In this document: positions 48,334 through 60,827 of the stretch, piece by piece
How the letters are laid out: each line of letters opens with the position of its first letter
Position numbering within the stretch: position 1 is the first letter of the stretch
Origin: Circinella minor
Taxonomy: Eukaryota > Mucoromycota > Mucoromycetes > Mucorales > Lichtheimiaceae
DNA: 64,000 nucleotides
Assembly: GCA_016758965.1 (NCBI GenBank)
Contig: JAEPRB010000083.1
Span: 62,001-126,000, forward strand
Direction of reading: 5' to 3'
Program-made: the position numbers and the translations under genes
The notes under the pieces: generated by a model
Databases searched by the model: none
Told to the model about the DNA's origin: nothing
What the model saw: only the letters and a program-made list of their open reading frames with translations

Positions 48334-50734
48334 ATATTTAATCATTAATCAGTATTTAATTGTTAAATATAGAATATATAACTAAATAAATCATTTACCC
48401 CAAGCACCCTATAAAGATTTTTTTATATATCAATTATATCAGTATACGCAACAATCAGTACCATTTTCTTTTTCTTATTTTTCTTATTTTACCTGAATGA
48501 AAAATTGAAGTGTAAAAGCACCAAACCGAAGACTATGTAAATCAGGTGCATAAATCCAAAGAGGAATAAATGCACCGACCATAATAGCAGATAATACAAT
48601 GGAGACACGGCGACCCATATAATTCGAGTATAGACCCACGATAGTGCCTAATAATAATAATAATAATAATGAATATAAATGCTTAATAAACCTAAACTTT
48701 GCTTTTTTTTAACGCACCTCCTAAAAGAGCACCAATATTATGAATAACAGTAGTTGCTGTTTGTTCTGCAGGTGTATAACCAAGTTGAACTTTGAGAAAG
48801 GTTGGATATAAATCCTATGATACGTAATTATTATTATTATTATTTAATTTAAAATGGTACTATTAATAATTATCATAATGTTACCTGAGTGCCATGGGCA
48901 TAAAAGTTAAAAAACGCCATGAGAACAATCATGTAAATAGTGCCTACGTACGTAATAAATCAAATATAATATACGTGTTATTTAATATTATGTAGATACG
49001 TACAAATTGACAACACGTCAAAAGGCAAATAGTGAGATTAGAAAACCCTCTATATTATAAATAATTTCAGATATAAGAAATAACTTACGTCTATAATGAT
49101 TTTTAAGCATATACATCAATTCTTTTACATATGAAGTACTATTTAATTTGCGTACTTCTTTTGTTTGTTCAAATGATTGTGATTCTGGAACAAAAAAACG
49201 AATAAATACTGCTAAAAGAGCAAATACAGAGCCTGTCCAAAAAAGAATTCTCCAACTAGATCCTGTACTTGACACTGCATAATTGACCAATGCAGCTAAA
49301 AGATATCCAGTCGCATAACCTATTAGAGAATAATGAAGAACAAAGTGTTTATTTGTCTAATATAACTTCCAAGTAGAAGAAAAAAACCATTTGTACCTTC
49401 TTGGTAGATACCAGAGAAAAGCCCTCTCGCTTCAATTGGAAGAGTCTCAAGTGCTAAACTTGCACCAAGTCCCTATTAATTATTGTTACGTAATGTATTT
49501 TTTGGATTAAAACTTTATTAATGTCTATTTTTGTACACAGTAGTTATCTTTTGTATGTTATTATATTATCACAAAAAAAAAATTTTTTTTTTACCCATTC
49601 TCCACCCATAGCAATACCAAAAAGGGCTCTTAATCCAATAAAAACTTGTAAATTAGGAGCAAAACCACTAGCCATGTTGATCACGGAGAACAAAACAATA
49701 TCAACCATTAATGGCCACCGACGACCATATTTGTCTGCTAGGAGTCTTTATAATTTTTTTTTTTAAAAAAAAAGATAAATCAAAATTGATACGTATTAAC
49801 AATACATTCTATTTTTTTTAATATCATAAAAACAAAAATACTTACCCAAAAAGCAACGCACCTACTGGTCGAAGCATCTATTATTGAAAAAATATTACTA
49901 GTTAGTTTTTGCTTTTCTACGTACGTACTACGTATATAAAATATTAAAATAGCTATTATATTGATTACCAAAGTAGTGGTAATTGCAGCTAATAATATAT
50001 AATAGAAATAATGTATAATTAGCAAAACCATAAAGATAAACCATTATAACAAACATTGTTCAGAAGAATGTTGGTTACATTATTCTTTAGTAATACACTT
50101 TCTATGCATATAATTTACTTACATGTAACTTCACTTGGCATAACACCAAAATCTTTAGCTGTATAAACACACACACACACACACACACAAAAGAAAGCCA
50201 ATGTATAATATGCTAATTAAGTAGATGTTTACAGTATATTATAATTGTACGTAAAGTCAAAATATACTTTTAATGAAAATAGTTACCAATTTCTGGAACG
50301 GACAATGACACACAAAAGTAATCGAATGCATCTATAGTCCAACCCAAAAAGGCTTTATTTTTTTTTATTAAAATAATGGTGCATTAGTTTACCTATATGA
50401 TATAACTTATATGATATACAAGAAAAAATGTCTTATGTTTCTTTATACCTGCTAAAAATGTGATCCATTGAGTACGGGTTAATCCCTTACAGATTGCCAG
50501 AAAACTTGGTGGTTTTTCAGCGGGTGGTTGCCAAAGAGAATGATAGAAACGCTTCGCATATTTTTTAGCCATATTTTCTTTTTGTTCTTTTTCCTCTTGA
50601 ATAGATCCAACAGGGGCTTTCTCGGATACAATGTTCATATTGTGATTATTTGTAGTCGTAGTAATATTTTCATTCTCTACTACACTCCGTGTGGTGGCAG
50701 GAGAAGAAATAATAACTTCTTTCGGTTGTGGCAT
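47614..50734 (-). CDS. JEN-type monocarboxylate/proton symporter (MFS)
   Basis: Plasma-membrane major-facilitator transporter for lactate, pyruvate or related acids in characterised homologues (yeast Jen1). The ATG at 50734 opens a polar N-terminus; the core begins WQPPAEKPPSFLAICKGLTR and GWTIDAFDYFCVSLSVPEIG, then the MFS loop RLADKYGRRWPLM, RALFGIAMGGEWGLGASLAL, ETLPIEARGLFSGIYQEGYA, and a JEN-like signature NFYAHGTQDLYPTFLK (usual N-x-x-S/T-H-x-S/T-Q-D-x-x-x-T; Ala replaces the fourth-position S/T here). The second half has GALVGLYSNYMGRR and [18 protein letters not shown]. Many short introns separate one or two helices each. The tail ends NIQNTTEKK. Its last part is duplicated at 41066-42049. 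Confidence 0.88.
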
Positions 50735-53290
50735 TTATTTATTATACTTGAAAAATCAAGAAGATGTTACCAATAGTACAACAAAGTAATAAAAATGATA
50801 AAGAATTCTCCCCTTTTTTTTATATGATTTTTATATTAAATCACATACTGTATTATGCTCGGATAAAGTCGTTAGACCTTTGACACCCCGAATTTTTTTT
50901 GTCACGTTAAAATACACTCGTATATGATATGGTATTCTCAGTATATTCGCGTTAAATCCCTAAAAGTGCCACACTGGTTGCTCTCAAGGAGATTTTTTAT
51001 ACTTCCTGCATATGAGCTGCATATACGTTTACACGTGACACTCTCTTATTTTGTATTATTAAATCTAAAAGTGTCAGTTTGCTTCTTAGAACTACAATCT
51101 CGTATACTTTGATTAAAACTGAAGTTTACTAATGAATGTATTTTTCAAAGCATATAGTTAAATTATACATTTAGTATATATGCTGTAGCTGTGGTTTTGA
51201 TATAAAAAAAATGTTAGTTTCTTAGCTTCTTGTTGTTCCCTCGTTCTTTCAGATCAGAAAACCTTAAAATGGATTTAACCATGAACGGTTGTTATCTAAT
51301 GTATCGGTATAATTATTAAGCATGATATAAAATTGAATTTATTACGTACAACAACACGGAACAGGAACTATGATCTTGGATTGTCGTTTAAAAAAATAAA
51401 AATAAAAAAGTTCTTGTAATCTATCATTAACTGGGGATCTGATCTATCATAATAATTTCACACGATAGTAAAAAACGAGCTTTATAGTTTATAGCAGTTC
51501 ACTATTATGGATTCTCTTAGTCATTAATTAACTATCAACTTAGCTTGCTATATAGTAATACGTAAGAACTTTAATACAAGATCACGTGTAACTTATATCT
51601 ATAGTATAGTAATTGGTGTTAGGATCTTGTGATGTAAAAAAAAAATTATAGAAGTGGGTGGAAGTATTAGAATCAGAGAATTTATCTTCCTCCCCCCAAA
51701 AGTACATGCCAAAAAAAAAAAATTATGCATAATGGTGATCCAGTCTATAAATTTACCTCACATCGGATTCAAGTGATACAAAAAAAAATTTGCTATTTAA
51801 AGTTTAATTCGTAAAATTTAAAAGAAAAATGTTCCGTAACTGAAATACTACTTGTAGTTTAATCATAAAAAAAAGAGGAGAATTAAAATGTGCCATTCCG
51901 TAGATTTTTGATCATGTTTAAGGGAAAAGATTGTTTTCTTGATATAAGCAACCCAAATCATGATTCATTTTTGTCAATAAGAGAAGGAAAAAAAAAGAGT
52001 ATACGATAGTTTTGTTGTTCGGCAATAATGAAATAGTATGATGTTTATTATCAAATATAACAATATAAAGCACGGATAATCAATAGGTACATTAGCAAAT
52101 GAATTCTCACGCGTTTCCGAGGGTAATTATTGATCCAGAAGTGATGCGACGAATTGGTTTGCATATGCTATATAGTTAAAAAAAAAGACATTGATAATCA
52201 TACTTTAGTAGAAAACTTTTGTACTTTTAATAGTCCTACTTATTATTACTTGATAATAATGAAGAATTCTTCTTTTAAAAATTATATTCAATAAAATATA
52301 AGTATATATATACGTAAGGTATATGTTAATGAAAAAAAAATATCGAGTTTCTTGATATAATATGGTACGTATACGTACTCTGTTATTTAAGAATTATACA
52401 TCAGATCATAATATAAGTATTACATTTGTTCAGGTTTTTTTTGTGGCCATACACTACAAGAAGTCACTAAAGCTACAACATACTTTACAGTGTCTAACAG
52501 CTCTGTCATTCTTTCCTCCTCAACATAAATCTATCTTCAATTTCCCCATATTTTGTATTTTACAGTTAACATTTTTATTATATAATGTGTGGGATTAAGT
52601 ACAAAAACAGTCTACTACATATTTATCTTTTTAGGTAATCTACAAGATTTATGTGATATATATATTTATATAGTATTTCATCCTTTACTTGACAATTCAG
52701 AAAAGGTATTAGGTCCCTTTTTGAGCATAATAAACTCAAATACGTAGTAACGTTGTTGAATTCAATGAGAAATTTTTATTATTATATGACTAATCGGTAT
52801 AAGGTTTAAACTGACCATGATTATTCTCAACGTTTTTTGTCAATTAAATTCTTCATACAAGATATCACAATATCACGGATTAGCCCGAATTACGAAATGA
52901 CTCGTCAAACTACAGTTCAAAGAAAGATCCGAACTTAAACCACACCCTCTATAACCTGATAAGTTAGTAGAAAGATGCTGTTATTTTAATTATGCAACAA
53001 AATAGCGAAATGGTATATAAATTATACAACAATAAGTTTTATTGTTTATTTAATGTCCATTTTGTTCTCTGCTACTTTCTGCTTTTCAGTTTCTAGTCTT
53101 TATCTATTTAAAAATAGATTGTATGATATATTCTACGTATTTGTTATAATGATTAACTATTTAATTCAACAGGAATAATCTCATTTTGCATTAATAATTA
53201 AAGGATTCAAGTAAATTCAAATTCAGTTTACAGTAACAAAGCGTATTTTTTTTTTTTTTTTTTTTACCTTCACGTATAGAATAATTAATA
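50735..53290. other. Long intergenic region (2.5 kb) between divergent genes
   Basis: AT-rich; contains only short ORFs such as 52362-52598 that resemble nothing known. Holds the promoters of the transporter (left) and of MIS12 (right, preceded by a 20-T run near 53247-53268). Confidence 0.55.
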
Positions 53291-54415
53291 ATGTCTTTTC
53301 AAAATCCTGTTTATAAAAACAATAATAATCATCCAAAACTTCCATACAATAAATCAGAACGTTTAGGAGAATTTTTAGGATTTGTACCTGATCAACTTGC
53401 CAATGATCTTTATAATACATATAATGTCGTAGTTTATACTACACTTGAATCACTTGAAAGTTATTTAAAAACATTAGATGGATTAAGTGAAATACAAATA
53501 AAAGAGGTAACTTTTTATATTTGATATATATTTTATTATTATTATTATAAAAAGTTTAACACTTTTTTTTTTCTTTTGTTAGCAATTACAACGATTTGAC
53601 GAAAAGGTGGAACAAATATTAGATAAAAATTTCAGTGGTTTCGAAAAATATTTTTATGATAATATTTTTGGAGTAATGATTGAAGGTCATATTCCATTAG
53701 AACACTATGAGGTAATTAAAAGATAGTAATACTTATGGTTTCTTTAGATACTTAAAAATAATTTTTTCATTTATTATAGGGACTTGACTTAGACGTTACT
53801 GAAGAACAAGAAGATGTTGTAGATCGAGCATTAGAAAAATCTAGAAGGGTTGTATTAGCAGTATGTATTTTTTTGTATTATAAAAAATATCTTATTATAT
53901 AGTAAGGGTAATGTACTAAATTTTTATTATTATTTATTAAATATTTATCATATAGCAAAAAGCAATGAATCATATATTAAAAAACAAAGTAAATCAAATG
54001 AACCGAGATGATAAGGCATTGAATACTTATTTCCAAATAACACAAGAATTTCTTAGCCTGTGGGAAAACGAACATGGTGAAAAAAAAAAGATAGATTAGA
54101 AATATAATTATTAAAAGGATGAAGTGATAATATAGGGGGGAAAAGGATCAAGTGGGAAAAAATAAAAGAGAGGGGAGAATAACTTGCTAATCTATATTTT
54201 CGATATTATATATAGTATCAAATCCATATGATATAACACAATTTGTAGTAGATCGATGTGAACATCTTCGTCAATCCGTTTATGAATTATTACGACTTTC
54301 AAATGATGATGACTTGATCAAAAAAATGACTGCACCGAGTAAACAAATCAAATATATGATGGAAGATGTACAAAAGAAACTTGAAGCACATAGGAATAAG
54401 ATGGAATTATGTTGA
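53291..54415 (+). CDS. MIS12: Kinetochore protein Mis12 (MTW1)
   Basis: Subunit of the MIND/Mis12 complex, which joins centromeric chromatin to the outer kinetochore. Five exons (53291-53506, 53583-53711, 53780-53860, 53956-54076, 54216-54415) give 248 residues in frame. Recognised by LGFVPDQLANDLYNTYNVVV, the helical stretch IQIKEQLQRFDEKVEQILDK, NFSGFEKYFYDNIFGV followed by HIPLEHYEGLDLDVT, a hallmark of the family, and a coiled-coil C-terminal half. Length fits the family. The protein is diverged, as usual for kinetochore parts, so the identification rests on the central motif. Confidence 0.85.
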
Positions 54416-54535
54416 TGTTGATAAAGATGATGGGTTGTTAAATAAAGTAAAATAAAAAACATATAATAATAATGTATATATTCTACAAAAAATAATAATA
54501 ATAAATGTATATATTATATGGGTGGTCGTTATTAT

Positions 54536-55739
54536 TTACATACAAATGACGGTTGGATTATTAGAATGTTGATATTGATGATGATGTGAAAGCGTAGGAC
54601 AGGAAGAAGAATGAAGAGATGAACTAGTGATATCTATAGTAGTATTATTACTATTATTGAAAGATTCACGAATTGCATCCATTACTGCCGCATTTTCATC
54701 TGTTGTCCAATCCTGCATACCCGCTTGTCGTTCATAATATGGTGAATCCCAAGTTCGTATATGCCTTGATTGTGATGTTGCTCCTTCATTGGGTCGTACC
54801 AATTGTCTTCTTGTGGATCCTACTCCAGAAAGACTCTTTTCTGGACCACGAGTCATTAATAAGTGCCAATTGGGTCGTATATCATCTTTGAAAAAAAAAG
54901 AGCAACGTTAATATCATTGTTATTAACTATTAGTTTACACATCATCCTTTTAATAGTTCTATCACTTCTTTTTGTATAGAAATATATGTATGTATGTATT
55001 TAAAAAAAACACTTTATATATAATAATTACCAACAAGTATAACATTTGGATCAACCCAAGAATAACTTTTTCGTTTTGTTAAAGAATTATTCTTTAAACT
55101 TGCTTTTCGTTGTTTTGCGATATATTTATGATGATTACTTTCAGGGGCTGGAATATAAACTACTCCAAAATGAGGTTTCACACAAAATGGACATTTAGCA
55201 GGGTTTAATGGCACCTTTGGTGAACGTTTCATTTGTAAAAAACATTCAGTACATATGGGTTGATGACAACAACGAGAATAATTGACGTCATACATAGGAA
55301 AATACTATATATATATATTTATATATTGAACTAAATGAGTACACCCTCTCTTATCTAATATTAATTTGTGAGAAGAATAAAATATTTACTGTTAAACAAA
55401 TAGGACATTCAATGATTTGATCCATATCAGTAGGTGATGGAATACCATTTCTATGTCGAGAAGGAAGTTCCCACGGTATGAAAGGATATTTATGAACAGA
55501 CATACGAGTTGTATCATCTGTTGTAGATAATGGATCATTTAAACCTAAGTAATAAGACATTTTTTATTTATTTAGAGTTTCAAATTTTTTTTCGTTATTA
55601 TATTACCTTCACGACAAGGTGCTAATTGACCATTACGAATGAACTTCCGTACAATTCTTTGGTCATAATCTAGCTCATTAGGTTGTTCTTTATTTTCAGT
55701 ACGTTGTTGTAAAACTTCACGCGAGATTTTAGCACCCAT
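54536..55739 (-). CDS. SIP5-like RING-type zinc-finger protein
   Basis: Homologue of yeast Sip5, which binds the Snf1 kinase and the Reg1-Glc7 phosphatase. Starts [12 protein letters not shown] at 55739; the N-terminal MGAKIS could be N-myristoylated. After [19 protein letters not shown] and the LNDP...[14 protein letters not shown] region comes the split zinc finger: CPICLTV, then [20 protein letters not shown] and [15 protein letters not shown]. The RING spans an intron. The C-terminal part contains DDIRPNW and a low-complexity S/N/H tail ending PTVICM. The gene shows the usual short introns. Confidence 0.85.
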
Positions 55740-56161
55740 TATAAATAGTTATTTGTTTATGTAAAATAAGGTTTCTTTTTATGAATGAGGAAAATAGAAT
55801 AACATTTAGAACAATGGTAAATCAATCAGGTTTTTTATATGTTTGATTGTAAGCTCCGAAAAGCTCCAGTTATTAGGTTACTAATATATTTGGATCATAG
55901 TCATTATATTTAATTAAAAAAGAATATCTTTCATTGAGAAAGCTATTTGTAATATACTACATAATAGTGATAAAGAAACGGGTATGTTTCAGAATAGAAA
56001 AACTGCTTATAACGAACTTACTTATTCTTAGTTCTAGAACTTTCTTTTTTTATAGTATTTACATGGGTGAAATAATCATTTATAAAAAAACAAAAAGTTA
56101 TTGATTTATGTGCTTTATTCTTAAATTTACAAAGGAGAGTAATATGACAAAATAAGGTTAC
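55740..56161. other. Intergenic: SIP5-like promoter side and 3' side of next gene
   Basis: AT-rich with no ORF; both flanking genes are on the minus strand. Confidence 0.5.
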
Positions 56162-56686
56162 TTAAAAAAGTACCATACTTGTCCAACCCATTTCACGATC
56201 ATCCCAATCCACACCATGTAATTGAATCATTAATCCATGCTTATTATTATCATCATTTATACTGTCTTCTTCTTCTTCTTTATCATTAATGAATTGATAT
56301 TCAATCCAACAAGGGACTCTTGTTTGACCTCCACCACCTTTTCGATCAGGTTCACCTAGTTGACTTACAATTTCATGTGCTTGAGTTTCAGGTGTAAATC
56401 CATAAGGATATTCTTTTCCAACAAAAGGTTGAAAACCATCACGTGTATGACCATTGTAAATGTCAATACTATCGAGAACTAAATCATTACTCTGCTTGCT
56501 AATAGTTGTGAAACATAATGATAATCCAAGTGATTTATATGAATAATAAGTTGAATCTGAAAATTTCTTTATAATGGGTTCAGGACAAGGTGTTTGAATA
56601 TTAGTTATATAATTGCGAATCTCTTTTGAATCTGGAGGTTGACCAAGTAATTGACGTGTTGAGAATGCTGGTGCTTTAATGGGCAT
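56162..56686 (-). CDS. Conserved protein of unknown function
   Basis: A single open exon from ATG at 56686 gives 174 residues. I do not recognise the family. Conserved-looking features are FSTRQLLGQPPDSKEIRNYI, YKSLGLSLCF, LDSIDIYNGHTRDGFQPF, a turn with LGEPDRKGGGGQTRVPCWIE, and GVDWDDREMGWTSMVLF at the end. Alternating beta-type segments suggest a small globular domain. An acidic low-complexity insert (EEEEDSINDDNNK) interrupts the C-terminal half. A splice acceptor just upstream (CACAG at about 56697-56701) suggests a 5' UTR intron or an extra upstream coding exon, so the start is uncertain. Confidence 0.65.
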   Translation of the reverse strand: MPIKAPAFSTRQLLGQPPDSKEIRNYITNIQTPCPEPIIKKFSDSTYYSYKSLGLSLCFTTISKQSNDLVLDSIDIYNGHTRDGFQPFVGKEYPYGFTPETQAHEIVSQLGEPDRKGGGGQTRVPCWIEYQFINDKEEEEDSINDDNNKHGLMIQLHGVDWDDREMGWTSMVLF

Positions 56687-57836
56687 ATTATTGTCCCCTC
56701 TCTGTGTAAGTTTAAGGAAATAATAATAAAAAGGCTCCGCACAAACCAGTTTGAAGGAGTTCAAAGAGTATGAGCTTTATTATTTCGTCAAAAATAGGTC
56801 GTCATCAATATTACAATACTAGTTATATATTTGACATAAAGCGGGATTACAGGTTGGGTTGTTGTTGTTGTTGTTGTTTAACCTATAAAGAGCTTTTCAA
56901 GTAGTACAAATACTACATCATAATTGCATATTTTTGATCTAAAATAAACCAAAAAGTTAGCTAGTCTAAAGGGTTCCTTTTAGGTCAACAGACAATTCCT
57001 CCCCTCCCCCAAGCCGTCTTTTAAAAAAGAATAATTTGATACATTTATTATGACTAATTGTAAAACTAATGAAACTACTTGGCGAATACTATTTGACTAT
57101 ACCACGAATAAATGAATTAGAAGCTTGTTAAAAAATTACAAAGACATCTATGAGATTATCAATTTGAAAAAGGAAAAGAAAATACGTAGTCGCGGAAACT
57201 TTTTTTACGTTTAACTTAAACTGGTTTATAAAGTGACGACGTCGTTCTTTTGAAACAAACTAAAAAAAATACGTAAATGATTCAACAACAAAACTATAAA
57301 AGATTGGTTTGATAATATGAACTGTATATAATTATAATGAAATAGAGTAAGATTTAACGTAGCAATCAACCCATAATTGATGGCTTTTTTAATAAACATA
57401 ATATGGTGTGTACGTATTTCTTCAACCAACAAAAAACAAAGTGACAGTTATAAGAAGGAATGTACGTACCTAATTATATAAAAGAGAACAAAATTATCCG
57501 AAACACGAATTGTAACTATTTTATACAAACAAAAAAGGTGCCATGATTACAGGACAGAATAAACCAAAGATTAAAAGTATCAAAGTCTAATAGTCATGGG
57601 TTGGATGGGGGAGAAAGGCATGATCGCAAGATGCTAGAACTTTTATGATCAACTAATTACGAGAGGTTCTGTTTCACTATGCTGCGTTGAAAAAAAAAAA
57701 TAGTAGTGAGATTGCATATCATCTTTTTTTTTTTGCATGTGGTAGAAACTTGTTTTCCATTCACTGACTCTCCTTCTCTTTTTCTTTCTTTCTCTCTTCT
57801 TTATTTTACTTTACTACTAAAGATAAAAAAAAAAAT
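56687..57836. other. Divergent intergenic region
   Basis: No gene recognised. It contains a TTG repeat (about 56861-56878), TACGT-rich words and, just before 57837, a pyrimidine-rich leader for the next gene. Confidence 0.5.
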
Positions 57837-60551
57837 ATGACTGATATTCATCCATGGTCACCTTCACCACCTGTTCAAGCAACAACACCCACTTCTAATA
57901 AAAATAATAACGAAAAAAATGAAAATGTTATTCCAGACGAAATACTTAATTCATTACGACGTCATTCATTGTTTCAACGATCCAATAATCAACAATTTTT
58001 GGAACGCATTGCATGTAGTATGAACATTCGTACATATTCCCCCCATGATGTCATTATTGTGGAAGGTGCTAAAGCCAAAGCCATGTTTTTACTTTTAAGA
58101 GGTTCGGTGAATGTATGTTCCGCTGATTTTGAACGTATTTATGCAACTTTGGAACCTGGTACATTTTTTGGTGAAATTGGTCTTTTATATGCTATTCCAA
58201 GAACCGCCACTGTGATTGCAGCTACACCATGTACTGTTGCTGTATTAACTGCTGAAGCAGTATCAGCTATATTACCAGATTATCCTGCAGTGGAACGAAT
58301 TCTTCGTTTTGAGGCACAGGAACGTATGGCAATGTTGGATAAAATGGGAAAACGTAAAAGTACCAGTGGTAGTCCTTCGACTAGTATAAGTAATAATGAT
58401 GATGCTGAAATAACGTCAACAACAATATCAGATGATATTGATTCTGAAGGGGATTTAAGAAAATCGTCTTCGGTTACAGGTATTGAGTCATTTATTACTA
58501 CAAGTGCTTATGATCTTTTGACAAAGGTTGGTCATTTTTTTTTTAAAAAAAAAAAACCAAATTCAGAGGTAGGGAGTGAAAGAAAAGGAGTTGACATAAA
58601 AAGAAATATCAATATATGTAGGTTCCTTTCTTTAAAGATTGCCCAGAAGATTTTTTACATCGAATATCACTTAAAGTGGAACCAAGAAATTATCGACCTA
58701 ATACAATGATTATTAATAAAGGCGATATTGGTCATGAAATGTTTTTTATTGTGGACGGTAATTAATACAATCATTGTGTGTTATCATTTTGAAAAAGAGA
58801 ATATTCATACATTATGTATCGTTTTATATATTTATTTAGGCACTGTTCAAATTCTTAATCGACGAAAAGAAGGTGATTTGGCAGTTGCTCGTCTTGGTGC
58901 AATGGATTTCTTTGGAGAACTTTCACTTCTTCTTGATATTCCACGAACAGCTAGTGTACAATCCATTACACCTATGGAGATGTATGTTTTAAGCAAAGAA
59001 GACTGTTTTCAAGTGTGTCATGATTATCCAGAAATACAAAGACAATTTAAAATTTTAGCGGATAAAACGCTTCGAACAATTAACAAATTGGTAAATATAT
59101 ATATATATATAATAACTCTTGTGTTATGCAATGACAACAATGAATCAATATATTTATTCGTTTTATCATTGTAGAATCAAAGTATAGACGGTACTGGAGA
59201 TCAACAAGTAGATACAGTTTCTGGTGGTGTTGTCTATGTACCTGCTGAAGAACAAGACTATGGTGCAGCATTAGCTCCTATTGATCAAAGTGCTGTATGT
59301 AGCACTACAAGCGATCAAGATCCAACTTTACCACCACCTACCACCACAACAGCAACAGCAGCCAGTCAACTACGTACGCGAGAAACACGACCAAGACGAC
59401 CTAGTATTGCAGTATGGTCGGATCCAGCTCTTCTTGCTGCTGCAGCCAAAGCATCAACACAGTCTCCATCTAAACGACGTTCCGTTACTATAACAGAAGA
59501 GACATATGCATTAGAATTGACATCTGATAAACGAGACCGATTAACATCACTTGACACGAGCATCATTGCACGTATTGCCTCACTAATGGATTTTGCAAGT
59601 TTAATCCGATTATCCAGTGCATCTCGCAAACTTTATCGAACGCTTCATAAACAACATGTCCAAGCACAGCAAATTGATTTGGGTAGTAGCAATCGACTTA
59701 TGACAGACGAAACTATCGAATTATTAATTGATTTGATTGGACCTAATGTTGAATCTTTATATTTAACTCACTGTTACCATTTAACCGATAAAGCAATCAT
59801 GACGATTGCTCAAAATGCACCTCATCTAAAAAAACTGGATCTCAATTCATGCTGGCTTATCACTGATCAAAGTTTGGATACTTTACGAAATTTACAATGG
59901 CTCGACCTATCCAATTGTCGTAAAATAACCAATGCTGGAATGTTACGATTATTGGAAAACAACACTCAATTACAACACTTGACACTATCTTATTGTAAAA
60001 ATTTAACTGATGAAACCATGCTTTATTTTGCACAACATTGTACAAAGAGTCTAAAATATTTGAATTTACAACGATGTACCAAGATTACTGACCAAGGATT
60101 TGTTTATTGGGTTAATCAAGCACCCAATGCCTTTTGCGCACTACATACATTGAATTTAACGGATTGTAGTTTTTTAACTGACAAGGCAATTGCTCATTTA
60201 GTAGTGGCTGCACCTTATTTAAAAGATTTGTCGATCAGTTTTTGTTGTGCATTAAGTGATACTTCGTTGGAAGAATTGGCCAAACTGGAAGAGTTGGAAT
60301 CATTAGATGCAAGTTATTGTGGTTCGGCTGTATCAGATGCTTCGATTATTACCTTGTTAAAGGGAACCTCAAGCACAATTCGAAAATTAAATATTCGTGG
60401 ATGTGTTCGAATTTCTGGTGTTGGATTGATGACAGGCATGGAATATGCTAAAGGTTTAGAATCTGTGAATATTAGTCAATGTCCTGGAATTAGTGGTTCA
60501 GTGCGTACATGTTTATTACGATCAAGTCGTATTCATCATCTTTTTTATTAA
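57837..60551 (+). CDS. Two cyclic-nucleotide-binding domains fused to F-box and LRR domain
   Basis: Four exons (57837-58526, 58622-58757, 58840-59090, 59175-60551) give 817 residues. Domain order: cNMP domain 1 (about 45-165; GTFFGEIGLLYAIPRTATVI), a Ser-rich linker, cNMP domain 2 (about 230-350; AMDFFGELSLLLDIPRTASV), a Pro/Thr/Ser-rich linker, an F-box-like helix set (SLDTSIIARIASLMDFASLI), then about ten Amn1/FBXL-type LRRs (VESLYLTHCYHLTDKAIMTI, LKKLDLNSCWLITDQSLDTL). Both cNMP domains keep the FGE glutamate and the PRTA arginine that bind the ribose and phosphate of the ligand. A simple reading is an SCF receptor gated by cAMP or a similar ligand; this is inference. Similar fused proteins exist in other fungi as far as I recall. 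Confidence 0.9.
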
Positions 60552-60827
60552 TTTATCAAGTTCTTAATATTTTTTTTTTTTTTTTTTTTTTGTAAATAAA
60601 TAAATAAAATCACTTTTAATTGACTGGATTTGGAATTGTTGTTCTCTGCTGTCAAATACGTACAATAAAATGCAGGCACTAAAATGCACTACATAATCAT
60701 CTGCTCAATTCTTTATAAGTTAATATGGTATTTACTAAAACCTCCGCCAAAATAAAATAACGCGCTTGGTTTTTCGACCAACTTCTTTTTTACCTTTTTT
60801 TTGTATAAACGCGGCTCAACAGAAACA
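60552..60827. other. Short intergenic region
   Basis: Contains a 22-T run near 60570-60591, possible polyadenylation signals for the upstream gene, and the promoter of the importin. Nothing else seen. Confidence 0.5.
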
